Origin: an uncultured Clostridia bacterium
GTDB lineage: Bacteria > Bacillota > Clostridia > UMGS1883
Assembly: GCA_934454525.1 (NCBI GenBank)
Contig: CAKSFM010000004.1
Coordinates: 1 to 64,000, forward strand
Direction: 5' to 3'
DNA length: 64,000 bases
A program made the position numbers and the translations under genes. The first letter of the stretch is position 1; the number at the start of each line of letters is the position of its first letter. Below the pieces are notes generated by a model, which saw nothing but the letters and a program-made list of their open reading frames with translations, was not told where the DNA came from and searched no databases. This document shows positions 59,048 through 64,000 of the stretch, in pieces.

Positions 59048-61290
59048 TCGCAAAACAGAAAATAAGTGCAATATCAAAGGCTATTGACGTTCCGGGAAAG
59101 GAAATTGTCAAGGTGGTTAAGGATATTCTCGGAACATCCAAAAGCACGTCATCGTCACTCGATATTGAAGAAATGAGCGTTGTTATCGAATACTTCACAC
59201 AGCAGTATGATGACGGCAGCTCCATGGACGAATATGTGATGTCTCAGCGTCCGAAAAAGGCGGAGAAGCCTGTTGCGGAAGAACCGGTTGTTCCCGAAAA
59301 AGAGGAGGAACCCAAGGCAATCAAAACACTGCGCCATGTTGACACGCGCACAAACGCAGTTGATCTTGATATGCAGATTGCCAAGGAGAAAGCGGAGGAG
59401 CTTGCCCCCGAAATTAAGGATACCGAAACCTCCAAGCAGAAAATCAAAAAGAACAGAAATAAGCAGCCGCAGAAAAAGAACCAGCCAAAGGCTGCGGAAA
59501 AACCCGTTCAGCCGCAGAAAAAGGAAAAGAAAGAAAAGCTGCATATTCTTATTCCCGATGAAATCACCGTCGGCGATCTTGCGCAGAAGCTCAAGGTCGG
59601 CGCAACGGAAATCATCAAGCGTCTTATGCAGCTTGGTATAATGGCTGCAATAACGCAGAATATAGAATATGACGTTGCGGCGCTGATTGCGGAGGATATG
59701 GGTGCAGAGGTTGAGCGTGAAATTATCCTCACTGAAGAGGATAAGCTCATCGGCGACGCGGACGCTCCCGATGATGAAAAAGATCTTGTTCCCCGTCCCC
59801 CGGTTGTTGTTGTCATGGGTCACGTTGACCACGGTAAAACAAGCCTGCTTGACGCCATCCGTTCAACAAACGTAACAGCAAGCGAGGCAGGCGGAATCAC
59901 GCAGCATATCGGTGCGTATATGGTAAACATCAACGGCAGTCAGATTGCTTTTCTTGACACGCCCGGTCATGAAGCGTTTACGGCAATGCGCGCGCGCGGT
60001 GCACAGGTTACGGATATTGCAATCCTCGTTGTTGCGGCTGATGACGGAATCATGCCGCAGACCGTTGAGGCTATCAACCATGCCAAGGCGGCAGGCGTCA
60101 GCATTATAGTTGCGATAAACAAAATTGATAAGGACGGCGCAAATCCCGACCGCGTTAAGCAGGAACTTACGGAGCACGGTCTTGTTCCCGAAGAATGGGG
60201 CGGCGATGTTATCTGCGTTGAGGTAAGCGCAAAACAGCACAAGAATATTGACCAGCTTCTTGAAATGGTGCTTCTTACCGCTGAAATGAAAGAGCTTAAG
60301 GCAAATCCCAACAGGCTTGCCAAAGGTACGGTTATCGAGTCCAAGCTCGATAAGGGGCGCGGACCTGTTGCAACGGTTCTTGTCCAGAACGGAACGCTCA
60401 GAACGGGCGATATAATTGTTGCCGGAACTGCTGTCGGCAGAGTGCGCGCAATGACAGACGAGCGCGGTCGCAGAATCAAGGAAGCAATTCCATCCACGCC
60501 TGTGGAAATTGTCGGATTGAGCGAAACGCCCGAGGGCGGCGACCTTTTCTACGCCGTTTCCGACGAACGCGCGGCGCGCCACGTTGTTGAGGCAAGAAAG
60601 CAGAAGATTAAGGACGACGCACTCAAAGCAAATCAGAAAGTCAGCCTTGAGGATTTGTTCAGCCAGATTCAGGACGGTAATGTTAAGGATCTCAATATTA
60701 TTGTCAAGGCGGACGTTCAGGGAAGTGTTGAAGCGGTTCGGCAGAGCCTTGAAAAGCTTTCGAACGATGAGGTTCGCGTTAAGGTAATTCACGGAGCTGT
60801 CGGCGCCATCACGGAAAGCGATGTAACGCTTGCCTCCGCGTCGAACGCAATTATAGTAGGCTTCAACGTTCGCCCCGACGCAGGCGGCAGGAGTGCGGCG
60901 GAGCTTAATAAAGTCGATTTGCGCATGTACAGAGTTATTTACGAAGCGATTGAGGAGATTCAGGCTGCCATGAAAGGTATGCTTGCACCCACATTCCGCG
61001 AAAATGTTACAGGGCATGCCGAAATCCGCCAGACGTTTAAGGTCAGCGGTGTCGGAACAATTGCCGGCTGTTATGTGACGGACGGAAAAATCCAGCGTAA
61101 CTGCGGCGTTCGCATTGTGCGCGACGGCATTGTTGTTCACGAGGGCGAGCTTGATTCGCTGCGCCGCTTTAAAGATGATGTTAAAGAAGTTAATACAGGC
61201 TACGAATGCGGAATGAGCTTTGTCCGCTTCAACGATATCAAAGAGGGCGACGTTGTCGAAGGCTTTGTTATGGAAGAGGTTGAACGCTGA
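59044..61290 (+). CDS. infB: translation initiation factor IF-2
   Basis: A 748-residue IF-2. The N-terminal region is low-complexity and basic ([20 protein letters not shown]) as in other Firmicutes. The IF2_N motif ([20 protein letters not shown]) precedes the GTPase: G1 [13 protein letters not shown]2 [11 protein letters not shown]3 [13 protein letters not shown]4 NKID, G5 VSAK. The C-terminal domains bind fMet-tRNA and the 50S subunit. It overlaps ylxQ as ATGA. Confidence 0.99.
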   Translation: MIAKQKISAISKAIDVPGKEIVKVVKDILGTSKSTSSSLDIEEMSVVIEYFTQQYDDGSSMDEYVMSQRPKKAEKPVAEEPVVPEKEEEPKAIKTLRHVDTRTNAVDLDMQIAKEKAEELAPEIKDTETSKQKIKKNRNKQPQKKNQPKAAEKPVQPQKKEKKEKLHILIPDEITVGDLAQKLKVGATEIIKRLMQLGIMAAITQNIEYDVAALIAEDMGAEVEREIILTEEDKLIGDADAPDDEKDLVPRPPVVVVMGHVDHGKTSLLDAIRSTNVTASEAGGITQHIGAYMVNINGSQIAFLDTPGHEAFTAMRARGAQVTDIAILVVAADDGIMPQTVEAINHAKAAGVSIIVAINKIDKDGANPDRVKQELTEHGLVPEEWGGDVICVEVSAKQHKNIDQLLEMVLLTAEMKELKANPNRLAKGTVIESKLDKGRGPVATVLVQNGTLRTGDIIVAGTAVGRVRAMTDERGRRIKEAIPSTPVEIVGLSETPEGGDLFYAVSDERAARHVVEARKQKIKDDALKANQKVSLEDLFSQIQDGNVKDLNIIVKADVQGSVEAVRQSLEKLSNDEVRVKVIHGAVGAITESDVTLASASNAIIVGFNVRPDAGGRSAAELNKVDLRMYRVIYEAIEEIQAAMKGMLAPTFRENVTGHAEIRQTFKVSGVGTIAGCYVTDGKIQRNCGVRIVRDGIVVHEGELDSLRRFKDDVKEVNTGYECGMSFVRFNDIKEGDVVEGFVMEEVER

Positions 61291-61327
61291 TTATTTTCCG
61301 CAGCAGTATGCACAGGAGGTAATTACA

Positions 61328-61678
61328 GTGTCATTTAAAAGAACAGACCGTATTGCAGAGGAGCTCAAAAAGGAATTAAGCTCGGTTATACGGGAACTTA
61401 AGGATCCGAGAATACCGCTTATGACAAGCATTGTAAGCGTTTCGGTTACGAATGACCTGCGCTATGCAAAGGTATTTGTCAGCATAATGGGAACAGATGA
61501 GGAAAAGAAGGATGCGCTTAAAGCGCTGCAAAGCGCCGCAGGCTTCATTCGCCGCACTGTCGGCGGAAGAGTTCAGCTGCGCTGCGTTCCCGAATTTCTG
61601 TTCAGACTTGATACAACCATTGAATACGGAGCGCATATCAACGAATTGCTTCATAATATAAACAAGGATGTTGAATAA
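61328..61678 (+). CDS. rbfA: ribosome-binding factor A
   Basis: A 116-residue protein; the start is GTG 61328, nine bases after AGGAGGT, an in-frame trim of a longer open frame. RbfA family pattern: RIAEELKKELSSVIRELKDP, then DLRYAKVFVSIMG and FIRRTVGGRVQLRCVPEFLF. It acts in 30S cold-shock and 16S processing. The next ATG follows one base after its stop. Confidence 0.97.
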   Translation: MSFKRTDRIAEELKKELSSVIRELKDPRIPLMTSIVSVSVTNDLRYAKVFVSIMGTDEEKKDALKALQSAAGFIRRTVGGRVQLRCVPEFLFRLDTTIEYGAHINELLHNINKDVE

Positions 61679-61679
61679 C

Positions 61680-62633
61680 ATGGAAAATGAAATTATAAAG
61701 CACTTGTTTTCATCACGTTCGGTCGGGATTTTCATTCATGTTAATCCCGACTGGGACTGCTTTGGCAGTGCCATGGCGCTGCGCACCGTGCTGCGCGGCA
61801 AGGGTGTGAAATGCGATGTCTTTACAGATGCACCGCTTTCGTTTCATCTCAATTTTATGGAAACAGATGTTATTGTATACTCGGAGAACTCCCCTGCCCC
61901 CGATTACGATTGCTATTGTATGATTGACGTCAATTCAGCCGATCGGATCGGCGGCTGGGGAAAGTTTTTTCACGGCAAGGAGGACACTGTCTGCATTGAC
62001 CATCATATCACGCAGAGCTGCGCCGCACGTTTGAGCCTTGTTGACCCGACACGCAGTGCCGCCGGCGAACTTGTTTATGAGCTTATCGCCGCTTCGGGCG
62101 AAAAGCTCACAAAGCAGGCGGCGGAGTATCTTTACTGCGCCATTTCCTCCGACACAGGCTCGTTCAGATATGCAAGCGTCACGCAGAGAACGCTTGAAAT
62201 AGTTATTGAGCTGATGAAAACCGGAATTGACACCGCCCATCTTTGCAGCATGCTTTATGAACGCAAAACCCTTAAGCAGCTCAAGCTTCAGGGCGAAGCT
62301 ATTTCGCGCCTTAAATTGTACGGCGGTGGAAAAATCGGAGCTGCCGGCATTGACCGCAAAGTTATGGAAAGGTATAACGCAAAAAAGGCTGACACGGAGT
62401 TTCTCGCTCAGCTTCCGCGGATTCTTGACGGTGTTATAATCAGCGCTTTTTTCACGCAGCTTGAAAACGGCGATGTCCGCGTGAACCTTCGTTCTGACGG
62501 AGATTACAATATTGAGCCTGTTGCGCGCCTGTTCGGCGGCGGCGGTCACAAAAAGGCGGCAGGCTGCACAATAAAAGGAGCTTCTTTTGAAGAAGCCGAA
62601 CAAATGGTTGTAACGGAGCTTTTGAAGCTATGA
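61680..62633 (+). CDS. nrnA: DHH/DHHA1 nano-RNase, NrnA-like
   Basis: A 317-residue DHH phosphoesterase; the start is ATG 61680 (an in-frame TTG at 61668 is also possible). Catalytic metal motifs: HVNPDWDCFGSAMAL, CMIDVNSADRI, CIDHHITQS (the DHH triad) and SSDTGSFRYASVTQ. The C-terminal DHHA1 RNA-binding motif is FGGGGHKKAAGC. NrnA-type enzymes degrade 2-5-mer RNA and pAp. This gene between rbfA and truB is the usual Firmicute order. Confidence 0.95.
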   Translation: MENEIIKHLFSSRSVGIFIHVNPDWDCFGSAMALRTVLRGKGVKCDVFTDAPLSFHLNFMETDVIVYSENSPAPDYDCYCMIDVNSADRIGGWGKFFHGKEDTVCIDHHITQSCAARLSLVDPTRSAAGELVYELIAASGEKLTKQAAEYLYCAISSDTGSFRYASVTQRTLEIVIELMKTGIDTAHLCSMLYERKTLKQLKLQGEAISRLKLYGGGKIGAAGIDRKVMERYNAKKADTEFLAQLPRILDGVIISAFFTQLENGDVRVNLRSDGDYNIEPVARLFGGGGHKKAAGCTIKGASFEEAEQMVVTELLKL

Positions 62634-63523
62634 ATGATTTTAACGGAGTAATTATACTTAACAAGCCGCGCGGCAGCTCATCGCACAGAATGGTGAGCAT
62701 TGTGCGCCGCGCTCTTAATATGAAAAAGGTCGGGCATACCGGCACTCTTGATCCCGGAGCAACCGGCGTGCTTCCCATTCTTGTCGGAACGGCAACGCGC
62801 GCCTCGGATCTTCTGACAGCGCAGGACAAGCGTTACCGCGCAACTATACTGCTCGGAACCGTTACCGACACACTTGACACTGACGGAGAAATTATTGCCG
62901 AAAACCCTGTCGCCGCAGCGGAATCAGACATCCGCCGCGCTGTTTCATGCTTTATCGGCAATATCGAACAGCTTCCGCCGATGTACAGCGCGGTTCAGGT
63001 CGGAGGGCAGCGGCTTTATCATCTTGCGCGCCAGGGAATTGAAATTGAGCGCAAACCGCGCAGTGTTACGATTTATTCAATTGAAATTCTCAGTATTGAT
63101 ATTCCGCGCGTCACAATTGATGTTCATTGCAGCAAGGGAACATACATAAGAACGCTTGCTGCGGATATAGGTGATAAGCTCGGCTGCGGTGCTTGCATTG
63201 AAGCGCTCATGCGCACACAAAGCGGAGATTTTCTGATTGAAAATTCCATAACGCCGGAACAGCTTTCCGCACTTTCCGAAAAAGGAGAAACAGAAAGCGT
63301 TATTATCCCGACTGACAAGCTTTTTCCCGATTATGAAGCCGTGCAGCTTGATAAAAAACGCGCCGACAGAGTGAAAAACGGCGTTCCGATTTATTTTAAC
63401 GGCAGGGATTTCGGGCAAAAGCTCAGAATTTATGACGAAAACGGTGATTTTATTGCACTTTCGGAGGTTTCCGAAACAGACGGGCGAAAGTGTTTGAAGC
63501 TAATAAAGGGGTTTTATAAATGA
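62630..63523 (+). CDS. truB: tRNA pseudouridine-55 synthase TruB
   Basis: A 297-residue pseudouridine synthase. N-terminal GVIILNKPRGSSSHRMVSIV, catalytic Asp in GHTGTLDPGATGVLPILVG, then KRYRATILLGTVTDTLDTDG and YSAVQVGGQRLYHLARQG. It modifies U55 in the T-loop of tRNAs. It overlaps nrnA as ATGA and ribF as ATGA, showing coupled translation. Confidence 0.98.
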   Translation: MNDFNGVIILNKPRGSSSHRMVSIVRRALNMKKVGHTGTLDPGATGVLPILVGTATRASDLLTAQDKRYRATILLGTVTDTLDTDGEIIAENPVAAAESDIRRAVSCFIGNIEQLPPMYSAVQVGGQRLYHLARQGIEIERKPRSVTIYSIEILSIDIPRVTIDVHCSKGTYIRTLAADIGDKLGCGACIEALMRTQSGDFLIENSITPEQLSALSEKGETESVIIPTDKLFPDYEAVQLDKKRADRVKNGVPIYFNGRDFGQKLRIYDENGDFIALSEVSETDGRKCLKLIKGFYK

Positions 63524-64000
63524 CAGCCGTTCAGAGCAGCATTGCACTCGGATTTTTTGACGGAGTGCATATCGCACACCGCGAAATAATTGAATCCGCA
63601 GTTCATGAAGCCAAAGTGCACGGACTGCGGCCGCTTGTGCTGACATTTGACAAAGCGCCGTCCGAAGTGCTTTTCGGCATTGCGCCTCCTTATATCACAA
63701 CGCTTGAGGAAAAGGAACGGCTGATAAGCTCTTTGGGCGCACAGATGTGCCTGATGAATACAAGCCGTGAACTTCTGTCCATGACAGCCGGGCAGTTTGC
63801 TGAAAAAATACTTGTTCAAAAATACAACGCAGCATCAGTATCATGCGGATTTAATTACCATTTCGGAAGTTCCGGCAGCGGCGATACACAGCTTTTAACA
63901 GAACTCGGAAAACAGCTCGGTTTTAAAGTCACGATTGTCGGCGAACGCATATCAGGCGGGGAAACGGTAAGCTCAAGCAGAATCCGCGCGCTTATTTCCT
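63520..64000 (+). CDS. ribF: RibF riboflavin kinase/FAD synthetase, partial at window edge
   Basis: The first ~160 codons are in the window; the gene continues beyond position 64,000. The nucleotidylyltransferase N-domain is clear: ALGFFDGVHIAHREIIESAV (GxFDGxHxGH-like motif), then LTFDKAPSEVLF, and the late ISGGETVSSSRIRALIS, the ISSTxIR-like motif. It makes FMN and FAD. It overlaps truB as ATGA. Confidence 0.95.
   Translation, partial: MTAVQSSIALGFFDGVHIAHREIIESAVHEAKVHGLRPLVLTFDKAPSEVLFGIAPPYITTLEEKERLISSLGAQMCLMNTSRELLSMTAGQFAEKILVQKYNAASVSCGFNYHFGSSGSGDTQLLTELGKQLGFKVTIVGERISGGETVSSSRIRALIS

Noticed and set aside
59863..61140. Long open frame opposite infB (425 codons, minus strand)
   Set aside because: It is a shadow of the infB codon pattern, has no ribosome binding site of its own, and infB is unambiguous on the other strand.

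Overview
The window reads as a chromosomal segment of an anaerobic, low-to-mid GC Firmicute of class Clostridia, probably a gut or rumen type. The evidence is a T-box leader, the order rimP-nusA-ylxR-ylxQ-infB-rbfA-nrnA-truB-ribF, SLH-domain and BspA-type leucine-rich surface proteins, TTGACA/TATAAT promoters with 17-base spacers, and strong AGGAGG ribosome binding sites. No species-level call is possible from sequence alone.

Positions 1 to about 12,690 are the right part of an integrated mobile element whose left end lies outside the window. On the minus strand it carries an orphan MazF-like toxin, an archaeo-eukaryotic-type primase with a CHC2 zinc finger, a small serine resolvase and three unknown genes. 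On the plus strand it carries a sigma-like HTH protein behind a candidate attenuator, an N6-adenine methyltransferase with a degenerate second copy of its own fold, a circularly permuted C5-cytosine methyltransferase, an ArdC-like antirestriction protein, a winged-helix regulator, a TnpW-like small protein and a large serine recombinase. The element abuts two tandem tRNA-Ser genes (GCU and UGA).

Positions 13,000-32,500 hold surface and accessory genes: two BspA/LRR secreted proteins (one with SLH domains), a large XRE-type regulator, a frameshifted acetyltransferase, a sodium:solute symporter, a ~2,560-residue secreted multidomain protein, a flavodoxin plus DUF3793 pair behind a palindromic operator, a decayed ABC exporter, a TetR regulator with its operator, a short acetyltransferase and a nicotinamidase-like hydrolase.

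Positions 32,591-42,936 contain the most unusual metabolic locus. It is a tightly packed eight-gene minus-strand operon: fucose/arabinose-isomerase-like protein, GlcD-like FAD oxidase, GlcF-like iron-sulfur protein, class II aldolase, PfkB kinase, IolB-like isomerase, FGGY kinase and a fused EtfB-EtfA. An RpiR regulator is divergently transcribed. The content suggests catabolism of an unusual sugar, cyclitol or sugar acid whose oxidation delivers electrons to an electron-transfer flavoprotein. No transporter is present and the substrate is unknown.

Positions 42,979-56,714 hold two fused gene remnants (a sensor and a sialate O-acetylesterase), a DUF1846 protein, pyruvate kinase, a tryptophan-type ABC importer under a UGG T-box, a P1B-type metal ATPase with a small PacL-like partner, a degenerate PP2C-like protein, and a zinc-ribbon/TPR/TIR/transmembrane/RCC1-repeat protein. 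Positions 56,863-64,000 are the conserved translation and RNA-metabolism operon, ending in a partial ribF at the window edge.
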